A DNA stretch of 64,000 bases from Bin5 sp034428435. Its GTDB lineage: Bacteria > Chloroflexota > Anaerolineae > Caldilineales > Caldilineaceae. A program made the position numbers and the translations under genes. Below the pieces are notes generated by a model. The model did not search any database and was not told the DNA's origin. It worked only from the letters and a program-made list of their open reading frames with translations. The stretch lies in assembly GCA_034428435.1 (NCBI GenBank), contig DAOUHY010000265.1:19461-83460 (forward strand). Direction: 5' to 3'. Positions 19,835-29,287 of this stretch are shown piece by piece (the stretch's first letter is position 1; each line of letters begins with the position of its first letter).

Positions 19835-22156
19835 TCAGTCGTCTCCCGGAACCAGTTCAGCTGCCTCAGCCTCCTTGGCCCACATGGCTTCAAGGAGATT
19901 GGCGGGGGAGATCGGGAGCTTGTCCATGCGCACGCCGGTGGCCTGGTAGACCGCGTTGGCGACTGCGCCGGCAGGCGGCACGATGTTGACTTCACCCACG
20001 CCGCGTACTCCATAGGGGTGAGCGGGATGGGGGACCTCGACCATGATTGTATCGATCATTGGCAGGTCCAGGGACGTTGGCATACGGTAGTCGAGCAGAC
20101 TGGCGTTGAGAAGGTGGCCCTCGTCGTCGTAGATGTACTCTTCATTGATAGCCCAGCCGATGCCCTGTGCGACACCTCCCTGCATCTGTCCTTCGACATA
20201 GGAGGGATGGATTGCCTTCCCAACGTCCTGGGCAATCGTGTAGCGCAGAATCGTGATCTTGCCCGTATCGGGATCGACTTCAATGTCGACGCACTGCGTG
20301 GAGAATCCTGGGCCGAAGTCCTGCGGATGGACCGTGGAACTGGCCATCAGGGGCTCTTCGCGCTGGACGAGACCGGCGGCCTCGGCGAAGGCGACGCTCT
20401 CGCTGCCGGCGCTGAATGTACCCTCTTCGTAGCTCACGTCACCGGCTGCGACTTCCCACTGGTCGGCGAGGCGGCTCTTCATTTCTTTCAGGAGCTGCCG
20501 GCCAAGGTTGTAGGCGGCCAGACCGGTTGCGAAGGTGGTACGGCTGCCGCCGGTAACGTCGTTGTAGGAGACCGTATCGGTATCCACAACACGGGCCTTC
20601 ACCTGCTCATATTCGATATCCATGGCTTCGGCCAGCTGCATGGCTATCGAGGCTCGGGTACCGCCGATGTCGGTGGAGGCTTCGTTAAGGTTTACCGTGC
20701 CGTCGGGGTTAAGGACAGCGGTTGCGCTGGACTGGCCGCCCCAGTTGTTCCAGTAGCCGGAAGCGATGCCGCGGCCGCGGTACTTGCCTTCAAGCGGAGA
20801 CTGGTAGTGTTCCGAGTCACGGATGGCTTCCACAGTCTCAATTTGGCCGATGCGGGCGTACTGCAGGCCGTCCGGCCGGCGGTCGTTCTCTTTGGCGCCG
20901 TTGAGGATGCGGAATTCGGCGGGGTCCATGTCCAACTTCTCGGCCAGCTCATCGACGACGCTCTCAACCGCAAAAGCAACGTTTGTGCCTCCGGGTGCGC
21001 GATAGGCTGCGCTACGGGGCCGGTTCACGACGATGTCGTATCCGTCCACCTGAAGGTTGTCAATGGCGTAGGGGGCCAAGCTCACGTTGGCGGCCGCGCC
21101 GACGGGTGAGCCGGGATAGGCGCCGGCCTCGTAATAGAGTTCGGCGAGGGCAGCGGAGATTTTGCCGTCTGTATCGACGCCAATCTTCACGCGGATATTG
21201 GAGCCTGAGGTGGGCCCGGTCGCGGCCAGGACGTCGGCACGACTCATCACGATTTTTACAGGTTCAAAGCCGGCCTTTTGGGAGAGTATTACGGCGACGG
21301 GCTCGACATAGACGTTGATTTTGCCGCCGAAGCCGCCCCCGATTTCGGTGGGGACCACTTTGAGTCGTGAGACCGGAACTTTCAGGATCTCACAGACCTG
21401 GCCGCGCACTGCGAAGGAGCCCTGCGTGCTGGTCCAGATTATGATCTGGCCGTCGGCGCTGTACAGGGCGGTGGCGGCGTGCGGTTCGATGTAACCCTGA
21501 TGGACCGTTTCGGTGCGGTAGGTGCGGTCGACAACCAGATGAGCGCCGGCAAAACCGGCATCGAGGTCGCCGCGCTGGTGGCTGAAGACTGAGGCCAGGT
21601 TGGTCTGCTCGGTGCCGACTTCACCCATGGAATCGGTGCGCAGCGTCTCCAGTAGGATAGGCGCATCGTCGGCGAGGGCGTCGTCAACGGTCATCACCGG
21701 GGGCAGCAGCTCGTAGTCGACTTCGATCAATCCGGCGGCCTCTTCGGCGATATGTGGGGAGGTTGCGGCCACAGCCGCCACAGCATGGCCGTGGTACAGG
21801 ACCTTCTCACTTGCCAGGACGTTATCGCTCAGGTATTTCAGGTTGATGGCGCCTTCGCCCAGGTCTTCGACCTTGTCTTCGGCCTCAGGCAGGTCGGCGG
21901 CGGTGACGACGGCGCGTACACCGGGCAGGGCTTCGGCCTTGCTCGTGTCGATGGATCGGATGTGGGCATGGGCGTGCGGACTGCGCAGGACGAAGCCGTG
22001 CAGCAGCCCGGTCATCTGCACATCAGCGGCGTAGACGGCTCGGCCTGTGACTTTGTCCACGCCGTCCGGCCTTACAGGGCGGGTGCCGATGACCTTGTAG
22101 CCGTTCTGACCGTTAGCGGCCAGTGTACCAGTTCCATTCTGTTTCGTACCGGCCAT
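19835..22156 (-). CDS. Xanthine-dehydrogenase-family molybdopterin-binding subunit
   Basis: Large subunit of a molybdenum hydroxylase, 773 residues. Conserved features: GRAVYAADV near 38-46, EIGGGFGGK (271-279), AAYRAPGG (383-390) and the active-site Glu in RGVGE (E722). The AYRAPGG loop differs from the AYxCSFR of form I CO dehydrogenase, so a CO oxidase is unlikely; the substrate (N-heterocycle, aldehyde or similar) is undetermined. It carries the Mo-cytosine or pterin cofactor and pairs with the two subunits encoded upstream. ATG 22156 has the strong Shine-Dalgarno GAGGAGG. Confidence 0.93.
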   Translation of the reverse strand: MAGTKQNGTGTLAANGQNGYKVIGTRPVRPDGVDKVTGRAVYAADVQMTGLLHGFVLRSPHAHAHIRSIDTSKAEALPGVRAVVTAADLPEAEDKVEDLGEGAINLKYLSDNVLASEKVLYHGHAVAAVAATSPHIAEEAAGLIEVDYELLPPVMTVDDALADDAPILLETLRTDSMGEVGTEQTNLASVFSHQRGDLDAGFAGAHLVVDRTYRTETVHQGYIEPHAATALYSADGQIIIWTSTQGSFAVRGQVCEILKVPVSRLKVVPTEIGGGFGGKINVYVEPVAVILSQKAGFEPVKIVMSRADVLAATGPTSGSNIRVKIGVDTDGKISAALAELYYEAGAYPGSPVGAAANVSLAPYAIDNLQVDGYDIVVNRPRSAAYRAPGGTNVAFAVESVVDELAEKLDMDPAEFRILNGAKENDRRPDGLQYARIGQIETVEAIRDSEHYQSPLEGKYRGRGIASGYWNNWGGQSSATAVLNPDGTVNLNEASTDIGGTRASIAMQLAEAMDIEYEQVKARVVDTDTVSYNDVTGGSRTTFATGLAAYNLGRQLLKEMKSRLADQWEVAAGDVSYEEGTFSAGSESVAFAEAAGLVQREEPLMASSTVHPQDFGPGFSTQCVDIEVDPDTGKITILRYTIAQDVGKAIHPSYVEGQMQGGVAQGIGWAINEEYIYDDEGHLLNASLLDYRMPTSLDLPMIDTIMVEVPHPAHPYGVRGVGEVNIVPPAGAVANAVYQATGVRMDKLPISPANLLEAMWAKEAEAAELVPGDD

Positions 22157-22174
22157 TTGATATCCTCCTCGGTC

Positions 22175-22648
22175 CTACGCGTCGTTTTCGGCCACGTCCA
22201 ACACGGCTCGCACGATCTTGTCATAGCCAGTGCAGCGGCAGAGATTGCCAGCCAGCCAGAGGCGAACATCGTATTCATTGGGAGCGGGATTGTCATCGAG
22301 GAGCGCCTTGGCAGAGACGATGAATCCCGGCGTGCAAATTCCGCACTGCAAAGAGGCGTGCTCCAGGAACTTCTGCTGCAGTGGATGCAGAACGCCGTCT
22401 TCTGCGATGCCTTCGATAGTCACGACCGAGCGGCCTTCAATTTCCGGCGCCAGCACGAGACAGGAGTTTACGAGAACGCCGTCCAGGATCACGTTACAGG
22501 CGCCGCAGTTGCCGTTACCGCAACCCTCTTTGCTGCCGATCAACCCCAGATTGTCCCTTAGCGCCTCCAGTAACGTCTGGCGAGGCTCACAAAGGAAGAC
22601 AGTTTCTTCGCCATTTAGTGTAGTTTCTACTGCGATTCTTTTAGCCAT
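22175..22648 (-). CDS. Molybdenum hydroxylase [2Fe-2S] subunit
   Basis: 157-residue electron-transfer subunit. The plant-ferredoxin cluster motif GCGNGNCGACNV plus a later Cys holds the first [2Fe-2S] centre; QCGICTPG and NLCRCTGY hold the second. Complete for the CoxS/XdhC-type family. Its ATG overlaps the end of the FAD subunit by eight bases and the large subunit starts 18 bp after its stop, so the three are one transcriptional unit. Confidence 0.95.
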   Translation of the reverse strand: MAKRIAVETTLNGEETVFLCEPRQTLLEALRDNLGLIGSKEGCGNGNCGACNVILDGVLVNSCLVLAPEIEGRSVVTIEGIAEDGVLHPLQQKFLEHASLQCGICTPGFIVSAKALLDDNPAPNEYDVRLWLAGNLCRCTGYDKIVRAVLDVAENDA

Positions 22649-23552
22649 GTCCGTTCAGTCTCCCCAATTCGTCGACGGTCTTGGTGCCTCGTGCCCGGTC
22701 AATTGCGATCCTCAGCGCGCGTTGTGTCAGAACAGCTGACAGGTGTTTGCGCTGAGGAATCGTTCCACGCATGTCACTGATCGGTTTAGCCGCCTCCCTG
22801 GCCAGATCGGCGGCTTTGGCCAGAGTCTCTTCGGAGACCGGTTGACCGGCCAGTGCATCGCCTGCCTCCTGCACAAAGAGCGGCGTAGGGGCGACAGCGC
22901 CCAGTGCCACGCGCGCAGACTGGATAGTACTCTTGTCATCGCTCAGGACCACAGAGGCGCCGGCGCCGACGACAGCAATGTCCATTTCGTTGCGCGGGAT
23001 AAAACGCAGATAGGCTGCGCCGAAGTTTGCGGGCGGTGCAGGAAATTCAAGTGCGACCAGGAACTCGCCGTTTTCGAGAACGTTGCGGCCAGGGCCTGTG
23101 CAGAAATCTTCGGCTGGGACTGAGCGGCGGCCGTTGGGGCCGGCAATATGACAGGTGACGCTGTGGGCAATGAGATTGGGAATCGAATCTGCGGCTGGAG
23201 AGGAGTTACAGAGATTACCGCCTATGCTGGCGCGTCCCTGAATCTGCGTGCCGCCTATCAGGTGCGTAGAATCGATCAGGGCCGGATAGGCATCGCGGAT
23301 TGCCTGATTGGCGTTGATTGACTGGCACGCTACCGAAGCGCCCAGGGTCAGGCCATCGTCACTGATAGAAATCGCCATCAGCTCGGGGATTCGCTTCACG
23401 TCGACGACAGTGTCCAGTGCAAGGCGCCCTTCCTGAAGCTGAGCAATCAGGTCCGTACCCCCGCTCAGCGGTCGGGCCCTTCCGCCCCCGGCCGCCAGGG
23501 CCGAGACAGCCTCGTCCACACTAGTTGGTGCTACAAAATCAAATGCTTGCAA
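22641..23552 (-). CDS. Molybdenum hydroxylase FAD-binding subunit
   Basis: 303-residue FAD subunit (CoxM type). FAD-pyrophosphate motifs: ARPLSGGTDLIAQL near 25-38 and RASIGGNLCNSSPAADSI near 107-124. It passes electrons from the iron-sulfur subunit to the final acceptor. The start is TTG at 23552 rather than ATG, chosen because GAGGAGG lies seven bases before it (23560-23566) and no in-frame ATG is near. First gene of the operon FAD-FeS-Mo-MoaD-like. Confidence 0.92.
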   Translation of the reverse strand: MQAFDFVAPTSVDEAVSALAAGGGRARPLSGGTDLIAQLQEGRLALDTVVDVKRIPELMAISISDDGLTLGASVACQSINANQAIRDAYPALIDSTHLIGGTQIQGRASIGGNLCNSSPAADSIPNLIAHSVTCHIAGPNGRRSVPAEDFCTGPGRNVLENGEFLVALEFPAPPANFGAAYLRFIPRNEMDIAVVGAGASVVLSDDKSTIQSARVALGAVAPTPLFVQEAGDALAGQPVSEETLAKAADLAREAAKPISDMRGTIPQRKHLSAVLTQRALRIAIDRARGTKTVDELGRLNGHG

Positions 23553-23667
23553 AGAACTACCTCCTCGATGGGTTCGGGTGTTGGAAACTCTATGCGCAGA
23601 GTACTAATCGAAGTCCGCTGTGGGCTACGAGGAAATCGGAAAATCACAAGGAGCCTACTCCGGTTCA

Positions 23668-23694
23668 GTTATACCATAAGTTCAATTGAGACAA
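23668..23694 (-). promoter_or_regulatory. Candidate promoter of the molybdenum hydroxylase operon
   Basis: Minus strand: TTGTCT (23689-23694), 15-bp spacer, TATAAC (23668-23673) preceded by TGG, an extended -10 form. It lies about 115 bp before the FAD-subunit start. The spacer is short, so the extended -10 would have to carry it. Confidence 0.35.
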
Positions 23695-23816
23695 AAACGG
23701 CCAGGCTTGATTTTGACGCAGATTCGGATCGGTTCTATTGCCCTGAGTGGGGTATGATACCGCCGACCGGTTTGTCGGCAACCGCGCCAGTTTGCGATTC
23801 GGGATAGTCTGACCGG

Positions 23817-26429
23817 ATGAAACTGCTCTATCTTGCCCTAGCCTACTTCCTGGGCCTAGCCGCGGGACAGATTCTTTGGAACCAGGGTTGGTTTGGATGC
23901 GGCACCGGCGACCACTATTGGATCGGCGCCCTGGCCTTTGCTTCCCTTTGTATTTTGATGGACGTCATCGGCTTCGGCCGCGCCGGAGAGCCTCTGCGCT
24001 GGCCGGCTGAAGCTGGCTTTTCTCCGCCACGCAGAACCCCCTCAACCTGGTTCGCCGGCGGGATCGTTCTTGCCGGCATTTGCGGATTCTTGCGCCTCGG
24101 TTCACTCCCGCCCCAGCCTTGCCCCGGGCCATCCGATCTGGCCTACTTCAACCTGGACAGCAGAGAGAATGTCAGCCGGCTGACAACCGTGGATGGCTAT
24201 GTGGCGAGCTATCCGATACTTAGGGATGGACGGCAGCGGCTGGACATCGAAGTGGAATCTCTTGAGGTCGAAGGTGAACGGAAAAAGGCCAGCGGGAGGC
24301 TTCGACTTCAGACGGACTCCGATTACCGCTTCCGCTTCGGCGAGAGTTTGAAGGTTAGAGGCCAGTTGACGGAGCCACCGATCCTGGAGGACTTTGATTA
24401 CGGGGCATACCTGGCGCGCAAACAGATTCACAGCCTGATGTTACAGCCGCACGTCGAACCACAGCCGGGGATGCTGCGCGGGGGCGCCCTGCTGCAATTC
24501 GTCTATGGGATGCGCGATCGTGGGGAGAGGCTTCTGAACCGCTTGCTGCCGGAGCCGTACGCGGCGCTGGCCAGCGGAATGCTCTTGGGCATTGAAGCCG
24601 GCATACCCAGCGACCTGTACGAAAAGTTCAACCTCACTGGGACCAGCCACGTTATTGTAATCAGCGGCAGCAATGTGGCGCTCATCACCGGTGCGCTGAT
24701 GGCTATGGGCATTTGGCTGTTTGGGCGACGCGGTGCAGTGTGGCCGACCCTGGCCGGGCTTGCCCTGTACACGCTTCTTGTGGGCGGCGACGCGGCGGTC
24801 ATGCGGGCGGCCCTGATGGGGGGCATGTTTGTCGTGGCGACGGTGCTTGGTCGTCAGAGCACGGCACTGGCAGGCCTGGCTGCGGCGTGCTTGCTTATGA
24901 CACTGTGGAATCCGCTCATGCTCTGGGACGTGGGCTTTCAGCTAAGCAGTGCGGCCACACTCGGCCTGATTTTGATGGGCCCCGCCCTTACGGAAAGCTT
25001 CACATTATTTTGGAAAAAGGCGGCAGGCGGTATACGGCGGCGGCCCTTGTCTGACAGACCCGAGGCGGACTTTCTCAGGCCGAATACAGTCGGAGACCTG
25101 TTACGTGATGGACTGCTGATGACAGTTGCAGCCAGCATTACAACCTTTCCGTTGATCGTGTACTACTTCGGTCGTCTCAGCTTGATCAGTTTGCTCTCGA
25201 ATCTTCTGATTGCACCTGTACAGCCCGGGATCTTGATTTTCGGCGCCATGGCCTTGGTCGTTGGACTTTCAGGCCTGGAGCAGGCGGCACAGTATTTGCT
25301 GTTTGTACCCTACGCGAGTTTATGGTGGACGACGATGATCGTGAACTGGAGCGCGAGTTTTCAATTTGCCAGTGTGAAGGTCAACTGGTTTGGAGGCGGT
25401 GCGCTGGCTCTCACCTACGCCGCCATTCTTGGACTGTTCTGGCGTAAGCCGATGTGGGCCTATCTTCGCCTATTTTGGAGCAGGGCCGTCCGCACGACAC
25501 ACCGGCATCGCGGTGATACTTGGACCGGCAAGAAGCTAGCTGGGCTTGTCATCGCGATGCCGACCTGGACTTTCGGCGCATTGTCCGCGGTCGCGGGAAT
25601 GCTGTGGTGGATCGCCTTGACGCAGCCGGACGGCCAGCTTCACGTGCATTTCCTTGACGTTGGGCAGGGGGACGGCATTTTCATCCAGACGCCGAGCGGA
25701 CGCCAATTGTTGATCGATGGAGGTGACGACAGCCAGCAGCTTTTTGCGGAACTGGGCGCGGTGATGCCGTTTTGGGACCGGGAGATCGATTACGCGGTCG
25801 TGACCCACCCCGACTGGGACCATATAGGCGGCCAGACAGACCTGCCTGCACGTTTCAGGATCGGTCAGGCGGCTGTCAGCGAGAACACACGAGACAATGA
25901 AGATGCCCGGCTCTGGCTTACGGCATTCGGTGCAGCCGATGTGCCGGTGACAGGCCTTCGGCAGGGAGGCTGGCTGGATCTCGGTGACGGCGTTGCATTG
26001 TGGGTGCTCTGGCCGCCGCCCGAAGCGAAACTGAAGGGCCTAGACGCAGGTGATAAGAACGAGCGGTCGCTGGTCCTTAAGCTGGTATACGGTGAGTTCA
26101 CAGTTCTGCTAACGGGCGATGCCGGTGAGCCCAGCGAGGAGCGGCTGCTGCACGGGGGGCAGCCGCTTGCCGCGCACGTGCTCAAGGTAGGACATCACGG
26201 GAGCGAGCACAGTAGCAGCAGGGGCTTTGTCGAGGCGGTAGGCCCTAGTGTAGCGGTAATTCAGGTGGGTGCTGAGAACCTATACGGTCACCCTGACCCT
26301 GAAGTATTGGAGATACTGGACGGACGACTGATTCTTCGCAACGACCGGGAGGGGCGTATCCACATTTGGAGCGACGGGAAGCTGATGTGGATCGAGACGG
26401 AGGAGGAAGTTGATACAGAACAATTCTAA
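23817..26429 (+). CDS. comEC: ComEC/Rec2 DNA-uptake channel protein
   Basis: Polytopic membrane protein that moves single-stranded DNA across the membrane in natural transformation. 870 residues, full length. An N-terminal pair of helices and an OB-like soluble part (about 100-220) are followed by the Competence domain with about eight to ten helices (about 240-560). The C-terminal metallo-beta-lactamase domain has DVGQGDG (about 613), THPDWDHIGG (about 662-671) and KVGHHGSEHSSS (about 789-800). No comEA, comF or pilus genes are in this window. An 11-bp palindrome GGTATGATACC (23751-23761) lies in its upstream region. ATG 23817. Confidence 0.95.
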   Translation: MKLLYLALAYFLGLAAGQILWNQGWFGCGTGDHYWIGALAFASLCILMDVIGFGRAGEPLRWPAEAGFSPPRRTPSTWFAGGIVLAGICGFLRLGSLPPQPCPGPSDLAYFNLDSRENVSRLTTVDGYVASYPILRDGRQRLDIEVESLEVEGERKKASGRLRLQTDSDYRFRFGESLKVRGQLTEPPILEDFDYGAYLARKQIHSLMLQPHVEPQPGMLRGGALLQFVYGMRDRGERLLNRLLPEPYAALASGMLLGIEAGIPSDLYEKFNLTGTSHVIVISGSNVALITGALMAMGIWLFGRRGAVWPTLAGLALYTLLVGGDAAVMRAALMGGMFVVATVLGRQSTALAGLAAACLLMTLWNPLMLWDVGFQLSSAATLGLILMGPALTESFTLFWKKAAGGIRRRPLSDRPEADFLRPNTVGDLLRDGLLMTVAASITTFPLIVYYFGRLSLISLLSNLLIAPVQPGILIFGAMALVVGLSGLEQAAQYLLFVPYASLWWTTMIVNWSASFQFASVKVNWFGGGALALTYAAILGLFWRKPMWAYLRLFWSRAVRTTHRHRGDTWTGKKLAGLVIAMPTWTFGALSAVAGMLWWIALTQPDGQLHVHFLDVGQGDGIFIQTPSGRQLLIDGGDDSQQLFAELGAVMPFWDREIDYAVVTHPDWDHIGGQTDLPARFRIGQAAVSENTRDNEDARLWLTAFGAADVPVTGLRQGGWLDLGDGVALWVLWPPPEAKLKGLDAGDKNERSLVLKLVYGEFTVLLTGDAGEPSEERLLHGGQPLAAHVLKVGHHGSEHSSSRGFVEAVGPSVAVIQVGAENLYGHPDPEVLEILDGRLILRNDREGRIHIWSDGKLMWIETEEEVDTEQF

Positions 26430-26537
26430 CGTAGAGGCAAGACAGCGACCTTGTGAATGTACGGACAGTGAAGGACAGCCGGACATCAAGTTCGCATTGC
26501 CTGCGTTGTTCGCTATGTATGCTGTCCCTGCACGCGG

Positions 26538-27032
26538 TCAGGCATCAAGAGCGTCGTCTGACCTGGCGAGGTAGAGAAGCGTGATTCCAAAGACGACGAT
26601 CAAACGAAATGCTGACTGACTCCCGTTCCAGACATCGGATTGCCACATCAGGAACCACTCACCGCCGATGGTGATAAAACCTGTAAACCAGAGGATGATT
26701 CCCAAAGTCAAGCCTGCGACTGCAATGCCTTTGGCCTGATTGAAGTCCTGGACTTGATGTCTGGCGCGGAGAAGCCTCGCTCCCCCCCACCAGCAGAGCA
26801 AGGCAGTTGCAGTCTCAACGAGGATAATAATCCAGTAGAGCAGGTGGTGGAAGGCGGACGAGTTGATCGCCCGCCACATTCCCTGGTTGTCGGGGAAGGT
26901 TGTATCCATTGTGAGGACGTGAACCACAAACCAGAAGTTCGAATCGTAGTCGGTAAGGTTGTTGAACACTACAAGCGAGGTATTCAACGCGATGGCCCAG
27001 ACAAGGGCTATTTTCGAGTATCTTGTGAGCAT
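26538..27032 (-). CDS. DUF2165 family small integral membrane protein
   Basis: 164-residue membrane protein with four hydrophobic segments. The conserved stretch NLTDYDSNFWFVVHVLTMDT, continuing into TTFPDNQGMWRAI, resembles DUF2165. The start is set at ATG 27032, which has GGAGGAG six bases upstream; a longer reading to 27143 is open but lacks a site. Function unknown. It is convergent with comEC and stands alone. Confidence 0.8.
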   Translation of the reverse strand: MLTRYSKIALVWAIALNTSLVVFNNLTDYDSNFWFVVHVLTMDTTFPDNQGMWRAINSSAFHHLLYWIIILVETATALLCWWGGARLLRARHQVQDFNQAKGIAVAGLTLGIILWFTGFITIGGEWFLMWQSDVWNGSQSAFRLIVVFGITLLYLARSDDALDA

Positions 27033-27396
27033 TTCTCCTCCAGACCTGTGCAAATCAGTGAGAGTCGCCCCCGCGCCTGATCCCGGAGTGGGAAAATGGG
27101 TATAGGACTGCAAGGGACTCAGTCCGGGCGTAGGTTTGGGCAAATGCCAAATCGAAACCGAGGGCGTTTACCCCTACCGGCGAGTAAGCGGGGCCAGAAA
27201 ACTCATTGCCTATTTTGCGTAAGCGGGATCTCGTTGAAGTTTCGAGAGGATGTATTGCGTGGGGGGAGCAACTGCGAAAAGACTGCCGAAGCCTGTAATC
27301 CTGCCTGGTGAGGCTCTGGATCAACTGGAACCCGTGTCTACGATCTCCGATACCCTGCTCGGTGAGGGCGCGGAGAACAAGGGGCCTATATTTGTC
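27033..27396. other. Intergenic region between DUF2165 and the AI-2E/HAD gene
   Basis: 364 bp that hold the 5' side of the DUF2165 gene and the 3' side of the AI-2E/HAD gene. A short inverted repeat GGACT...AGTCC (27104-27124) is the only structure I notice. Several open frames cross it but none shows a ribosome site or a recognisable protein. Confidence 0.4.
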
Positions 27397-29202
27397 CTAC
27401 GACCACATCTTCGCCATCACCTGCGGGCGATTCAGGTAGCCGACCAGGTCTGTCGGGGCATCCAGGATCAGGTCGGCGTTGCTGAAGTTCTGCGTTGCCC
27501 CCATGCCGCAAAGGAGACCTACCTGCACAGCCCCGACTGCTTCGCCTACGCGCAACTGCAGTTCGGTATCGCCGACAACGAGACATGCCTCGGCTGGCAG
27601 ATTCAACACTTCCAGAACCTTCAGGATTCCCTCACTGTTGGGGGAGGGCTTGCGAAGGTCGTCTCTGGTGACGACGGCGTCAAACAGGTTGTCGGGCAGT
27701 TCGGCGTGTTGGAAGAAGGCGTCCAACTCCTGTCGTGAACGGGACGTGATCAGCGCCACCTTGTACTGTTGCCGGAGTTCCATCAGCAATTCGGGCACGC
27801 CGTCGCGAAGAGTCTGCGTCTCGGACGGGGGGAAACCGCGCACGCGTTGCATTCGGTTTGTCAACCGGCTGGCGTCGTCGTGCAGCCTGAGCCAGGTGAG
27901 AAGGTTAATGATTACTATAGAAGGCCCTTCCATCCAAGCCATAAAGCGGCGGAAGAACTGTTCGCGCCTGTCGCTGGGCCAGAGTCGCTCCAACCGGTCA
28001 AAGCGTTGGGCAAGTTCTGTTGCCAGTGACCAGTCGAGATGGGTGAGGGTGCCGTCGAGGTCAAAGACGATACCTTCGATCCAATGTCCGCCGATCAGAC
28101 CAGGGATCTGAATTTCGTTTTGCCGCTGCAAGGACTCGAATGGCTCCAGATCGCGCAGCTTGCGGAAGACATATCCCAGGAGGGCGCGGACGCTGGCGAT
28201 AGTCGGGGTGATCAGGAGTACGCCCAAGAATCCGAAAACCAGCGCGGCACTGATGATACCGGTAAAGGTGACTGCGGGATGGAGGCGGACACGGCGCCCC
28301 ACCAGCCGTGGGATAAGGTATACGCTTTCGACCTGGGTGATGATAACGTACAGGATCAAGACGATGATGGCGAAAGGAATATTGCCAATTGGGAGCCAGG
28401 TGGGACCCTGCATGAGGGCGACAAGCGTGCCGATTGCGCCGCTGATTCCAGGGCCGATGGTGGGTAAAAACTCAAGGATTCCGGCGAGCAGAGCCAGCGC
28501 TGCAGCATTGGGAAGGCCGACGATGGACATGATGATCCAGGTCATGAATCCGACCACAAGGCCCAGTACCAGTTGCCCGCGTAGGAAGGCCATCCAGATT
28601 TCGCCGAGTTCCTGCGTCATGCGCAGGACATCATCGCGGTACTCTGAGGGCAAAGCGTTCATCACCATGCGCTGCAACTTAATAATGTCTTTGAGCAACC
28701 AGAAGCCCAACACAAGAACGTAGATGGTGGTCAGGACTCCCGTTGTAAAGGTGGCGGCCAAGCCGAGGACACCGGTACCGGCCTGCGACAGTATGTTTTG
28801 AATGACGGTACCCAGTTGCAGCAGAAGATCGTCAATGTTGAAACTGAATCCGAAGAAGGGCAGGAAGGGTCCGGGGGCGGCCGACTGCATGTCGGTGACC
28901 ATGGTTTCGAGCAGGACGAGAAGAGATTCGACTGATGAGACCACGCGGGGCACCATGATGATAGGCCCGATGATCAGTAAGAGGATAACCAGCAGGTAAA
29001 CTGCAACGATTGAGGTGGCCCGGCTCCAGCCAGTGCGCTGCTGCACCCAACTCACTGGTTGGTACAGTACAAAGGTGAGCAGGAATGCGATGATCGTCGG
29101 CTGAATCATCACGCGGAAGGCGTAGAGGAGTAGCACGGCCAATAGGCCGAGAAGCGCCGATACCACTATCTTCGTGGTTGTACTCCACCGATTCGTATTC
29201 AT
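27397..29202 (-). CDS. AI-2E family permease fused to a HAD-type phosphatase
   Basis: 601 residues in one frame. Residues 1-350 are an AI-2E family transporter (PF01594 type): about eight transmembrane helices with the central soluble part near 175-205 and GILEFLPTIGPGISG at 241-255. Residues 375-595 are a HAD hydrolase: DLDGT (381-385, nucleophile D381), TSR (486-488), K518 in RKPSP and GDTE (544-547), all four HAD motifs intact. The link (351-374) contains no Met, so a separate start is unlikely. AI-2E proteins include autoinducer exporters and sodium/proton antiporters; a fused cytoplasmic phosphatase of the phosphoglycolate-phosphatase kind could act on a transported or signalling phosphate. 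It follows lepB on the same strand. Confidence 0.88.
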   Translation of the reverse strand: MNTNRWSTTTKIVVSALLGLLAVLLLYAFRVMIQPTIIAFLLTFVLYQPVSWVQQRTGWSRATSIVAVYLLVILLLIIGPIIMVPRVVSSVESLLVLLETMVTDMQSAAPGPFLPFFGFSFNIDDLLLQLGTVIQNILSQAGTGVLGLAATFTTGVLTTIYVLVLGFWLLKDIIKLQRMVMNALPSEYRDDVLRMTQELGEIWMAFLRGQLVLGLVVGFMTWIIMSIVGLPNAAALALLAGILEFLPTIGPGISGAIGTLVALMQGPTWLPIGNIPFAIIVLILYVIITQVESVYLIPRLVGRRVRLHPAVTFTGIISAALVFGFLGVLLITPTIASVRALLGYVFRKLRDLEPFESLQRQNEIQIPGLIGGHWIEGIVFDLDGTLTHLDWSLATELAQRFDRLERLWPSDRREQFFRRFMAWMEGPSIVIINLLTWLRLHDDASRLTNRMQRVRGFPPSETQTLRDGVPELLMELRQQYKVALITSRSRQELDAFFQHAELPDNLFDAVVTRDDLRKPSPNSEGILKVLEVLNLPAEACLVVGDTELQLRVGEAVGAVQVGLLCGMGATQNFSNADLILDAPTDLVGYLNRPQVMAKMWS

Positions 29203-29287
29203 AATGCTAAGAGATGCAGACGGGTAGACCTCAGGAGCCGCTTGCTGCTCCGCTTCTGGCAGCGAGACTCTCGTCTTGCAGTTCAGA

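Noticed and set aside
20018..21109. Long plus-strand open frame opposite the molybdenum hydroxylase large subunit (363 codons)
   Set aside because: Antisense shadow of a well-supported gene; high GC suppresses stops. The same applies to the 345-codon frame at 10759-11796 opposite clpX and the 409-codon frame at 52479-53708 opposite nuoL.
19835..23552. Aerobic carbon monoxide dehydrogenase
   Set aside because: The subunit set is alike, but the active-site loop reads AAYRAPGG, not the AYxCSFR of form I CO dehydrogenase, so the specific call is not supported.
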